Assembly: GCF_000499845.2 (NCBI RefSeq)
Contig: NC_023750.2
Coordinates: 28,941,652-29,005,651 of the forward strand
Length of the DNA stretch: 64,000 bases
Source: Phaseolus vulgaris
Taxonomy: Eukaryota; Streptophyta; Magnoliopsida; Fabales; Fabaceae
Reading direction: 5' to 3'
The notes under the pieces are model-generated. The model was not told where the DNA came from, did no database searches, and saw nothing but the letters and a program-made list of their open reading frames with translations. The position numbers and the translations under genes are program-made. Numbering within the stretch: position 1 is the stretch's first letter; the number at the start of each line of letters is the position of its first letter. Shown here in pieces: positions 46,001-56,978 of this stretch.

Positions 46001-48638
46001 ATGACTCGCACAAAGATCACCCCGAATCCTCCTCCTTCATCACGAAACCCCCCTTAACAAGCACACGACCCACCACGAGCTCGTGGCGCTTCATCTTCGC
46101 AGGCTGAGAGGCCTGCGTCTTCCCGTCCTAATCTGGCCCAGGCGACTCCACCCATCGCCGGAGGAGCCCCTGCTCCCTTGCCAGACTTCAAAACCTTGTA
46201 TCCCTGGGCCAACTCGACCCTTCTGAGGGAGACATCTTCTGTGAATACTGCGGGAGCAGTTTTGCGGCTGACCAAGGGGGATGAGCCTCATCAATCGTTT
46301 CATAAGGAGCACGACGAAAAGATGATAGTGCTACCCTGCCCCCCCGAGCTGCCTGTTTGCGCTGATGAGAAAGTGAGTGCCGACGGGCCCTTCTGCTTCG
46401 TCTACACAACCTTATTCAAGAAGGTGAAGCTCAAGTTCCCTTTCACCCGTTTCGAAAGGGAGCTCCTTACCGAGCTCAACATCGCCGCCGCCCAGCTCCA
46501 TCCCAACAGCTGGGCGTTTGTGCGAGCGTTCGAAGTGATGTGCGACCATCTGGGGTTGCCCGCATCGGTGGACGTGTTCCTATTCCTCTTCGAAGCCAAG
46601 CACCCAGGAGACCGCCTGTGGGTTAGCTTGAACGCGATCGCTGGGAGGTCCATCTTTGCCATCTTCCAGCAGTCTTATAAAGACTGGAAAGGGAGATTCG
46701 TTCAAGTGCGCGCGAATGACAAGGACGCCTCCCTTCTCGAAGACTTCCCCTTGTACTGGGTGGACAAGGGGAAGAAAGAGTCCAAGAGCTGCTTCAGGAG
46801 ACCCAGAAGTCCTGACAGCATGGGAGCATTGGACAGAGATCTCTGTCTCTTCTGGAAAAGGGTGGCGGACGCCAACATCACTTTCCTTACCACCACCTTG
46901 ATCTGCTTCGAATTCTACGAAGACCAGCTAGAAATTCGAATAGGTTAGAACATTAAAAACTGTTGTTTTAATATTGCTTCTGTTTAGCTGTTTCTAGGCG
47001 TCTTGCGCGTTATGCGCAAGACTTTGATTTTATCTTTCCCTGCACATATCATCTGCTTTGCTGTGTACTACCTTATGCATTTGTTTTTTCCCTGAGTTAA
47101 CCCATGCATTTTCGTTCCATGCAGACAACATGTTGGGAAAAGGCATGCTCGCTGAACTGAAGGCGCTCGCCCGAAACCACGGGTTGGTGACGGGCTCGCA
47201 AACAGTGCCCAACTCGGTGGTGGAGAAAGCTATCGTCCACGGGCGATCGCCACCTAAGGAACCCGCCCAACGCAAGAAAATGGTTCTTAAAAGGCCTAAA
47301 AGGAAAGCCCCTCAAGTCATCCATGAGGAGGAAGAAGAGGATGACGAGGTCACCGAGGATGGCCTCGTTACAAAGAGGAAGAGGGTGGCACCTTCTTCAC
47401 CACCTGCTCCACCCCCTCTTCCAACCTCAACACCACCATCGATGCCTGCTCCTCCTCCATCATCGCCACCCCCACAGGCTCCTGCCTCACCAGTCCAAGC
47501 AATCCCACTGGCCACTGCGCCACCTGCAGTGGAGGCCCAAGAGCCAAACTTCATGGAGGACCCCCCGAGCGCCTCCACGCCATACGTATCAGCTGGAGGG
47601 GGTCCTCTTTCAAACGCCTCAGCTGCAGAGGTTGAACCAATCGGGGATGAGGTTGCCCATACTTCGCCAATTCTGATCACCGAATCCCCGATTCCGTCGC
47701 CACGCCAACAAGCGCCTACTGAAGAACCTGCTAAGGAAGGTGGCGACGAGAACCAACAACAGGCTCCCACAGCGCCTCTAGTGCCTCTACAAGCAGCAAA
47801 CCTTCCCCTTGAGGTCACGAGGATGTGGGAGCCTCTAACTGCTAAGCTAAAAACGATAGCAGAAGACATCCCTGCCATCATCGCCAGAGCTGTGGAGGGC
47901 TCCACCAGAAGGCTCCAAGACGATCTCTTCAACCTCAAAACTGAAAACAACACTATGAGGGTCGAGGTGGAGAAGTTGTCTTTCAACCTGACACTCGTGG
48001 AGATTGAACACTCCCGAGTAGAAGACGCGATGAGCACCGAGCTCAGATTGGCACGCAAGGAGGCCACTGATCTCTGCCATAAGGTGCATCAACTTGCTCA
48101 AGAAAAGGTCGAACTGGAGAGCAAGATCGTGCCTCTTCGCGTCAGGGTGGTTGACCTGGAGGCTCTCATGAAAGCTGACGCCGCCAAGGTGCAAAAATTG
48201 GAGCAGAGGTCAGTCGACCGAGAGAAATTTCTTGGGCAAGTGGAAAAGGCGAGGGACGACGCCATAGCTGATCTTGCCGAGGCCAACAAAGAGAAGGGAA
48301 AGGTGGCTGCTGAATTGGCCCAAGCACAAGCTGAATCCAAGAAGGTTACTGAAGACCTTCTCCAGGCTCAAGAGACCAACGAACAACTCAAAAAACAGGT
48401 TGAAGAGCTGGAGCAACAGAATAAAGAGCTGAAAGAGCAAACTGAAGACCTCAAGAAGCGGATTGAGGAACTTCAGAAGCAAATTGAAGAACTCAAGCTA
48501 AACTCTGCTCAAATTCTGGCTGCTGGATTCGAAGCCGCGCGGGAACAATTTGCTTGCCTATTCCCCGACCTGGATCTCAGAATGGTGTCGCTGAACAATG
48601 AAGTGGTGGATGGAAAAGTCGTTCCTGCTGAAGATTAA
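46001..48638 (+). pseudogene. T1 antisense gene (gypsy-type transposon-protein family)
   Basis: Encoded opposite to gag-pol. Exon 46001-46943 and exon 47125-48638 join in frame across a 181-bp phase-1 intron (GT at 46944, CCATGCAG ending 47124), giving 818 residues with one in-frame TAA at 46055. Order: a Pro/Ser-rich N-terminus; a globular domain (FPFTRFERELLTEL, AAAQLHPNSWAFVRAFEV, RSIFAIFQQSYKDWKGRF) resembling the putative gypsy-type transposon domain (recalled as Transposase_28); a basic patch; a Pro-rich low-complexity stretch (about 47390-47520); and a long Glu/Lys/Gln coiled coil (about 47890-48510). AATAAA at 48691 follows the stop. Tat/Retand elements are known to carry such antisense ORFs; the function is unproven. 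Apart from the stop the frame is clean over 2.4 kb, and a start at a later Met could avoid it. Confidence 0.8.
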
Positions 48639-48690
48639 TCAACCCTTCTCCATCTACTACCTTCGTGCTTTCCCTTGTATTATAACTTGT

Positions 48691-48696
48691 AATAAA
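48691..48696 (+). terminator. Polyadenylation signal of the antisense gene
   Basis: AATAAA 52 bases after the stop, in a TGTAATAAAC context typical of plant 3' ends. Confidence 0.5.
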
Positions 48697-48699
48697 CTT

Positions 48700-49259
48700 T
48701 TATGTCCCTCGTATATATGTTCTGAACTGTTATTCACTGCTATCTGTTAATGACAAAGGTTTACGTTTTTCCTTTTATAACTTCTTCACTCGCTTCAACT
48801 TTCCTTGCTTGTTTAATTTCAAAGAAATGACTTAGGAAAACTGTAGGTACAACCTTTGACTTAACTGCTTCGGATCACTTCAGCCCTAAGCAACAAACAC
48901 TTAACAATTCGTAATCTTAAGGCAATTAACCTTATCGTAAAAATATCCCTCAAGCAATGAACTGTAACTCAGTTGCTGGCTTAAACGCCGCTCCACTCGA
49001 CCTGCTTCATCAAACAGGTCTTTTAACCTTCCCGCCGCTGTTCGAACTCTTCCTGATCGCCAAAGACTCCTGGTGATATCAGCTTCTTTCTAGCCTCATG
49101 CTTTGGCCATTGTTTCTTTATCTGGGGGTAGAAACGCCTTTTGGGATCCTTCTTTGCCTCCCTGAACTTCAGAACGAAAGACCGGGTGACTAGGCGTTCT
49201 CTTCGAACCTACCTTAGCCACCTTCCAAACTTCTTCCACCCTCTGCACCATACCTGAAC
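48700..49259. other. T1 region between convergent genes, no ORF
   Basis: Non-coding part of the T1 3' region. No product is recognised in either direction. It leads into the repeat field at 49260. Confidence 0.5.
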
Positions 49260-49910
49260 TCGTTCGAGACGAGAAGGATTTTATCTTGCCCAAGCTCGCA
49301 TGTAGGCGAGAAGGTCTTTAACTCGCCTGAACTCGCTCACAGGCGAGAAGGTCTTTTACTCGCCTGAACTCGCTCACAGGCGAGAAGGTCTTTGAAACGT
49401 GCCTCTACATTGCCCCAGGGGTTACATCTTCTCGCCCCCAGAAACACGGAGGACTTTTGCTTGCCTCTACATTGCCCCAGGGGTTACATCTTCTCGCCCC
49501 CAGAAACACTGAGGACTTTGACTCGCCTCTACATTGCCCAGGGGTTACATCTTCTCGCCCCCAGAAACACTGAGGACTTTTCACTTCTCTTGCCTTTCAT
49601 CTTCTCGCCCAGAAACACTGAGGACTTTTCACTCTTCCTTGCCTGCACTCGCTTGACAACAAGGAGGTCTTTAACTTGCCTCAGGACGCGCGAGGGCGTT
49701 GAGGTCTTTTAACTGGTGCCTCCGATCGCCGAAAAACGATGAGGACTTGAAAAACTTTTAACTGATGCCCCCAATCGCCGAAAGACGATGAGGACTTAAA
49801 ACTTTAACCGGTGCCTCCAATCGCCGAAAAACGATGAGGACTTAAAAAACTTAACTGGTGCCTCCAATCGCCGAAAAACGATGAGGACTTAAAAACTTTT
49901 TCAGAAAGCG
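49260..49910. repeat. Three adjacent tandem arrays in the T1 3' region
   Basis: Array 1 (about 49300-49393): about two and a half units of ~42 bp containing GAACTCGCTCACAGGCGAGA. Array 2 (49401-49625): about four units of 62 bp (starts 49401, 49463, 49525, a shortened one near 49592) containing CATTGCCCCAGGGGTTACAT. Array 3 (49715-49905): four units of 46-49 bp containing CAATCGCCGAAAAACGATGA. All share the word GAGGACTT or AAGGTCTTT, suggesting a common origin. Tat 3' regions are known as hypervariable sources of satellite repeats. Confidence 0.9.
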
Positions 49911-50139
49911 TACAATATATCTTTACTTGCCTTAAGTCACGTATAAGTGACAAGGTCTTTCTTCAAACTTTTTGAAAAATAGCAAGCATGCAATCTGAAA
50001 ACGCCTTATACTTCAAAACTCTTCTTTATTGGGTGGCCTCGTTAAAAACCCTCCTTAGGGAAAAAAGAGTGCCCCCTTCAAACTGTTTCATCAGAGACAT
50101 TGTAATATAACTTTGTGTTTGTCTTTACTTACAAAGCTC

Positions 50140-53100
50140 TTAACTATAGTACAACTTCAGGTGCGTGGCGTTCCAGGTGCGAGGAATCGCCCCCCCTTCC
50201 AGCGTCTCTAAGCGGTAGGCGCCGTTCCCGAGCGCCTCGGTTATTCTGAACGGTCTAGTCCACTTGGGCGACAGTTTATTCTCCATCTCGTACTGGTGGG
50301 CCTTCCTCATCACCAAGTCGCCTTCTCTAAACTGCCTTGGCATCACCTTCGAGTTGTATCTTCGTTCAATCCTTCTCTTCACGGCTTCAGCCTTCAACCT
50401 CGCCTCTTCCCTGACCTCATCCAGTAGATCCAGGTTCAGCCTTCTCTCTTCATTCGAGTCTTCCTCTACGAAGTTCTGGAATCTCGGCGAGCTCTCCTGG
50501 ATCTCCACTGGAATCATGGCATCACACCCGTAGACCAAGCTGAACGGGGTCTCATGGGTTCCTGACTGCTCGGTGGTGTGGTACGCCCAGACTATACGGG
50601 GCACTTCCTCAGCCCAGCTTCCCTTGGCTTTCTCTAGCCTTCTCTTCAAACCTCTCAGCAACACCCGATTAGCTGACTCCACCTGGCCATTTGTCTGAGG
50701 GTGCTCGACGGATGCAAACACTTGTTGAATTCCCACTCCTTCGCAAAGCTTCTTCAACAGGTGGCTTGCAAACTGAGTCCCATTATCCGACACCAGGCGT
50801 TTAGGCACTCCGAACCGACACACGATGTTCTTCCACACGAAACCTTCGATCTTGTGTGCGGTGATCTGGGCCACCGGTTCTGCCTCGATCCACTTGGTGA
50901 AATATTCAATCGCCACCACCAAGTACTTCATCTGCCTGATCGCCAGCGGGAAAGGTCCCAGGATGTCGATTCCCCAAGTATGAAACGGCCAAGGGCTATA
51001 GATCGACTTCAACTCCTCGGGAGGTGCCTTGTGCCAATCGGCGTGCTGTTGGCATTGTTTGCAACACTGGGCATATTTCTTGCAATCTTCTCTCATCGAT
51101 GGCCAGTAGTAGCCTGCACGGAGAGTCCTCGCGGCCAGAGCTCGACCCCCAACGTGGCTTCCGCATATACCCTCGTGGAGCTCTGCCATGATCCTCGTGC
51201 ACTTCTCGTCGTGTACGCATTCCAGGAGTGGGTGAGTGAACCCAAACCTGTACAGATCGCCATCAATCAATGTGTACTTGCTGGAATTTTTCTTTACCTT
51301 CCTAGCTTCTGTCGGATCCAGTGGGAGGAGGCCATCTGCCAGGCACCGCTTGTACTGGGTTATCCAGGTGTCTGGCTCATGGATGGCACATACCTGCGCC
51401 ATATTCACCTTCTCTCCTCGACATGCTCTAATTCTCGGCGATCTCAGAGTTTCTTGCGTCAAGGACTTATGGCTTCTCGCTGCTTTCTTCGTCGACTTGC
51501 TTATCTGAAGGACCAGGTGATCTGCTACAAATGCCCTTGGCGTCTTCAGAGTTTCTTGAATCACCGTCCTCTGCCTACCCCCTTTGCCTGAGCTGGCGAG
51601 CTTAGCAAGCAAGTCAGCTCGGGCATTCTGCTCTCTGGGCACATGTACTACTTCAAAGGAGGCAAAGGAACTCTTCAATTCCTGCACATACGCCAAGTAA
51701 GCCGCCATTTGTGGATCTTTGGCCTAGAACTCGCCTGTTACTTGCCCCGTGACCAGCAGCGAGTCACTCTTAGCCATCAGCACCCTAGCTCCCATCTCCT
51801 TGGCCAGCAAAATTCCGGCGATCAGCGCCTCATACTCTGCTTGATTGTTGCTGGCTTTGAAGGCAAATCTCAAAGATTGTTCGATCAGCACGCCGTTGGG
51901 TCCTTCCAAAATGACTCCAGCACCGCTACCCTGCTGGTTCGACGATCCGTCCACTGAGAGTACCCAACGGAAATCGTCTCCTTCAACTCGCGTCGCCTCT
52001 GATGAGAGCTCAACCACGAAATCTGCAAAGATTTGCCCCTTGATCGGGCCTCGGGGCTCATATTTAATATCAAACTCTGACAACTCTACGGCCCACTTCA
52101 CCATCCTTCCCGCAACGTCAGGTTTCTTCAAGACCTTCTGGATGGGCAGGTCAGTCATCACCAGTACTGTGAAGCTATGGAAGTAGTGGCGCAACCTCCT
52201 CGCCGAAAATACCACAGCCAGTGCAGCCTTCTCCAGGGCCTGATATCTCGTTTCTGGGCCCTGCAACACCTTGCTCACAAAATAAATAGGCTTCTGAGCC
52301 TGATCTTGATCCTGGGCGAGCACCGCACTCACCGCCCTCTCAGTTACAGCAAAATACAACCTGAGAGGGATTCCCACCAGCGGTTTGCATAGAACCGGCG
52401 GGCTCGCCAGATACTCCTTCAGTTTGACGAAAGCTTCCTCGCACTCTTTCGTCCAAACGAACTTATTATTGCGCCGCAGACACTGAAAATAGGGATGCCC
52501 CTTTTCTCCGCTAGCCGACACGAAGCGAGATAGGGCCGCCATCCGACCTGTTAGCTGCTGGACTTCTTTCACCGTAGCTGGGCTCCTCATCGCCAAGATG
52601 GCGGCACACTTGTCTGGGTTGGCTTCTATTCCTCTTTCAGTCAAGAGGAAACCCAAAAACTTTCCAGCCTCCACGCCGAAAATACATTTCTCCGGATTCA
52701 GCTTCAATCTGAACTTGGCGATCGTCGTGAACAACTCTTCCAAGTCTGCAACGTGCTTGCTTTTTTCCGGCGAGGTCACGACCATGTCATTGACGTAAGC
52801 TTGCACGTTCCTTCCCAGCATTGGTGCAAGTACTCGATCCATCAGCCTCTGGTACGTGGCCCCCGCGTTCTTCAGCCCAAACGGCATCACCTTATAGCAG
52901 TAGCACGATCTCTCCGTCATGAAGGCTGTCTTCTCTTCATCCATGGGATGCATCTTGATCTGATTGTATCCCGAGAAGGCATCCAGGAAACTCAGCAACT
53001 TGCACCCTGCAGCACTATCGACCAGGGCATCAATGCTTGGTAAAGGATACGAATCCTTTGGGCAAGCTTTGTTCAGGTCGGTGAAATCGACGCACATGCG

Positions 53101-55569
53101 CCATTTCCCGTTACTCTTCTTTACCAGCACGACATTTGCCAGCCATTCAGGGTACTGGACTTCCCTGATGTGGCCTGCAGCGAGGAGTTTCTGTGTTTCT
53201 TCCCTGATCGCCTGCCTCCTCTCCTCGTTGAACTTTCTTCTCCTTTGTCGCACTGGTTTCACCAAATTGTCCATCGCCAGATGATGGCACAAGAAGTCGG
53301 GATCAATCCCGGGCATGTCCGAAGCGGACCATGCAAACGCGTCCAGATGCCGCTCAATCACCTTGGCGATCTGGTCCTGGAGCTCGACCTCTAGAGAGCT
53401 TCCCAGCTTGAAGATCTTTCCTCCGATCTCCTTTTCGAGCCACTGCTCGACAGGTTTTGGCCTGGATTCTCTGGCGATCACCGCCCTGGTGATTCCCTGC
53501 TCTCTCGCTTCCTCAGGGCGATTCCGCGCCTCTTCCTCCTCTAGACCAGGGTTCCCCTCCCTCAGCTCAGCGTCCACCATCTCCACGTCTCTTCCGGCGG
53601 TCTCTGCTGGTGCCGTCGGTCTGGGCTTCACACCGGGAGGTGGGGTGGTTGTTACATAGCTCACTGATCTCTTGTTTTTCAGGCTATTCTCATAGCACTT
53701 TTTTGCTTCTTTCTGATCAGACTTGATCGTGATCACCACCCCTTCCATAGATGGCAACTTCACCTTCATGTGCCGAGTCGACGGTATAGCGCCTATCCTG
53801 TTAAGCGTGGGCCTTCCCAACAGGATGTTGTATGCTGAAGGGGCGTTTACAATGAGGTACTTGATTTTCTCCGTCCTCGAACCAGCCTCATCTGTAAACG
53901 TGGTTCTTAACTCAATGTACCCCCTGACCTCCACCTGGTCACCAGCGAACCCATACAGGCACCCCCCATAGGGCCTTAGCTGGTCAAGGGGCAACTCCAG
54001 CTGCGTGAAGGTCGGCCAGAACATCACGTCTGCCGAGCTTTCCTGGTCCACCAGAACTCTGTGGACCTTCCTGCCCGCCGTAACCAACGAAATGACTATG
54101 GGATCGTTGTCATGGGGCACAACGTCCCTAAGATCCTGCTTGGTAAACGTAATGTCTACCTCCGGCGAGTGATCTTCAAACATATCTACTGACATCACCG
54201 ACCGCGCGTACTTCTTCCTCTGCGATGCGGTGCATCCACCACCTGAGAAGCCTCCTGCAATGGTGTGGATTTCCCCGTGGATAGGCATCTCGTGTTGCTG
54301 GGCTTCTCCACCCACTGGCTGGGAACTCGACGCTCCCCCGGTCCTCCTATCCAGCAGATAGTCATTTAGGAATCCGCTCTTAACCAGATCATCGAGCTGA
54401 TACCCTAAGGACAAACACGAGTCCAAAGTGTGGCCAAAGCCCTGGTGAAACTCGCACCAGGCGTCTGGCTTTGGTCCCAGCACCTTGTCGCCCACCTTCT
54501 CAGGCGCTTTCAACCTAGCAGATATATTGGGAATGGCGATCAGATCCGCCAATCCCATGACAAACTTGTGCTTAGGCGGGCGATTGTATTCCCGGCGTGC
54601 TGGTTGCTGGCGTCCCTGGCCCCTCCCCTTGTTCCTCCTATCATAAGGATGGCGAGTCCTCTGGTCCTTCCTGGCCGCCGCCGCTGTCTCCAGCACCCTC
54701 TGCGGATGGATCCTGGTATGGGCGCGTGGCCTAGCGGGAGCCACGCTTCCTCTCTTCTCGGCGACTTCACTCTCGTCGGCGATGTGAGCCACCGCAAGTC
54801 GCCTGACTTCAGCAAACGTCGCAGGGTGAGCCCTGATCAAGGCCTCACAAAATGGTCCCGGCAGCACGCCCTTCTTGAATGCATAAACCAACATTTCTTC
54901 ATCTTTAGCCGGCGATCTGACCATCTGCGCTCCAAAGCGATTCAGGTAGTCTCTGAGGGACTCTCCCTGGTACTGCCTTATGTCAAACAGATCATAAGAC
55001 ACCCTGGGCGGTGCCTTATTCACGATGTACTGCTCGACGAAAATCTTCGAGAACTGTTGAAAGTTGGTTATGTGGCCGTTAGGCAGGCTCACAAACCACT
55101 CCAACGCCGTTCCTTGGAGCGTACTCACGAACATCTTGCAGTAGACGGCGTCTAACCCTCCTGACAGCATCATCTGCGTATGGAACGTGGTGAGATGAGC
55201 CTCAGGATCCTCCACGCCGGTGAAAACAGCCTTAACCGGAACCACACTCGCGGGAATGGGCGTGTCAGTGATCGCCTGAATAAAAGGCATGGGAAAAACA
55301 CGAGGTGGCGACGATGGCACAACCTCTTCAGCGGAAGAACGCCCTTGCTGCTCCTGAAGAGCTTGACGCAACTCCTCAGTCACCTTGCTGAGCTCCTCAT
55401 TCCTGGCGCGAGAGGCGACCAGGTCCTCATGCATTCTCGCCTGTTCGATGCGCGAGGCCTCCACAGTTGCCTGCAACGAACGCATCATCTCTGCCATCTG
55501 TGCCATGGTCATGGCAGCGGCGCCTTCAGCAGCGACGGGCGCAACTGGACTTGAGCGATTGCTTCTCAT
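50140..55569 (-). pseudogene. T1 gag-pol polyprotein, nearly intact
   Basis: One frame from ATG 55569 (the Met that aligns with the T2 gag start) to 50140, about 1,809 codons, with one in-frame TAG at 51724-51726. Order: coiled coil; capsid (VEDPEAHLTTFHTQM, DYLNRFGAQMV); a zinc-finger-like CEFHQGFGHTLDSC; aspartic protease at about 54050; RT (WRMCVDFTDLNKACPKDSYP, PFGLKNAGATYQRLM); RNase H; a second RNase H (SVDGSSNQQGSGAG); integrase zinc finger (CKQCQQH) and D,D,E core (WGIDILGP, VSDNGTQF, NGQVESANR); then a C-terminal domain. Dual RNase H is diagnostic of Tat. Odd residues: the RT tetrad reads YVND, not YVDD (AAT at 52789-52791), and the protease reads DQESS where a Gly normally follows (54040-54042). 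All look like C-to-T or G-to-A changes. Confidence 0.93.
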
Positions 55570-55968
55570 TTTTCTCATGAAACTCAGCGAATCACAGAAT
55601 GCAGCGGACGACACTTACTTCAGCTACGATCGACTCAGCGATCAAACGGGGAAAACTGTGCGAAACTGCGCAAGAAAACTCAAGAACACCGTAAACCTTC
55701 AAAGGAAAATACAACTTCACCAGAAACCACTGCTTCCCCACGGACAACCAAACGAGCGAAAGGACTCAAACTCTACCGAACAAATCACGCATAAACAGCA
55801 GAAAACCTCACTTCACCGAACAAAACTCGAAACGAACGGTGGAAAAATGCGAATTCACTGAACAAAACTCAGACAAACAGCGAACGATGGTTGCACCAGC
55901 ACACAACCACGCAAAAACTTCGAAAACCTCCAAGAACTCACGCTGTGGATGGGAGCAAATTTTACATG
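55570..55968 (-). other. T1 leader between primer site and gag
   Basis: About 400 bases, no ORF. On the minus strand it contains CACCGTTCGTTT-like words around 55830-55850, related to the repeated unit in the T2 leader. Confidence 0.6.
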
Positions 55969-55986
55969 GCCCCACGGTGGGCGCCT
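55969..55986 (-). promoter_or_regulatory. T1 primer binding site, tRNA-Lys type
   Basis: The complement reads AGGCGCCCACCGTGGGGC, next to the 5' LTR. From memory this matches the 3' end of plant tRNA-Lys(CUU) except at the first base. T2 has the same site type. Confidence 0.65.
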
Positions 55987-55988
55987 GA

Positions 55989-56784
55989 TGATCCTGCCTG
56001 TTGACCGGAACGCTGGAAACTGCCTCGTCAAAGGATCGACGTGTGCACCGCTTCGAACCTCCGTTCCTCTTCGAGATCCACCTCAAGAACCTGCAAAGAA
56101 ACAGAGCGGCGCCGCTGCGGCCGATCGCACTCCAACGCCCAAGTCAGTGACTGAATCACCAAATACTAAGAGAACAAAAACCGTGCAAATCCTCTCTCAC
56201 AGTAAGCTCTATAACTCGCAAGCGTAAAGAGTATAATCTGAACGTGCGTACCTCAGAAAGTTCGTTGAGAACCCTTATATACCTGGTCGTTTTCTCTCTC
56301 CTGGCAGTTACAGTTCTGGACACGTGGCTCGCATCCAGTCGTACACGTGCCATCATCTGGAGCCTCCTTGACTTGGCGCTGCTTCTACTCTCATTTTGGC
56401 TAAGTTACTTATGCATGGTACTGCCCAGTGCATAGCTAACTTGGGAGTGCGATCTCTACTGGAACTGGCGAGTTAGGGGCCTTCATACACCTTCCCTGTG
56501 GTCTCGCCGGCCGCCTTCATAATCTGCTTCTCCTTCATCTTCGGCGATGTGCTCGTTCTGGCGATCTCCAATGACTAGGTCGTCTGAATCTACATTTGGC
56601 GACTTCATCTTTAACCTGGTGATCGCCGATTCTGGTAAGCTGGAGATCGGAACACGCCAATTTAACAACTGGCGACTACGCGAGCCCCCCGACTTCCTTC
56701 CCTTCTGCCAACCTGGCGCCTTGTCAACACGCCTATACTGTAGCAGGATGCCACGTCATCACTCCCGACTACCAGGGCGGTACA
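55989..56784 (-). repeat. T1 5' LTR
   Basis: 796 bp, five transitions from 44606-45401. It has the shared LTR motif at 56127-56146. It should hold the promoter for minus-strand transcription. Confidence 0.97.
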
Positions 56785-56789
56785 ATATT

Positions 56790-56978
56790 TATTTGCAATA
56801 TAAAATTTTAATTGAAATCGTTTCTTGTGATTTTTATTTTAAATCATTATACTATAACTAACTAAAAAATACTTGTTTAGAGAAAGATGAAAAAGAAAAA
56901 GAATAATAATATTATTAATGTTATTATATTAATATTCATACTAATAAACAATATGATAATAAAAATACTATTTATAAT
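56790..56978. other. AT-rich gap between T1 and T2
   Basis: About 190 bases of AT-rich sequence, no feature recognised. Confidence 0.5.

Larger units (their letters stand above)
44606..56784 (-). mobile_element. T1: young Tat-type (Retand-like) Ty3/gypsy element with antisense gene
   Basis: A 12,179-bp insertion flanked by perfect ATATT duplications (44601-44605 and 56785-56789). The two 796-bp LTRs differ at only five positions, all transitions. Minus strand: primer site, leader, gag-pol with dual RNase H, integrase, then a long 3' region. Plus strand inside that 3' region: a spliced antisense gene. Tandem repeats separate the convergent genes. These are the hallmarks of the Tat lineage as I know it. 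One stop in gag-pol, one in the antisense gene, and changed RT and protease active-site residues argue that this copy is inactive. Confidence 0.95.

Noticed and set aside
47312..48067. 251-codon minus-strand frame across the T1 antisense gene
   Set aside because: Ser/Gly-rich complement of the Pro-rich region of the plus-strand gene; no start context or homology.
49392..49712. 106-codon plus-strand frame
   Set aside because: It is a translation of the 62-bp tandem repeat, not a gene.
50701..51591. 296-codon plus-strand frame opposite T1 integrase
   Set aside because: It is antisense to strongly conserved integrase and RNase H codons in GC-rich DNA, shows no domain and has no splice or poly(A) context. 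A shadow frame.
54430..55155. 241-codon plus-strand frame opposite T1 gag
   Set aside because: Shadow of the gag reading frame with no recognisable feature of its own.
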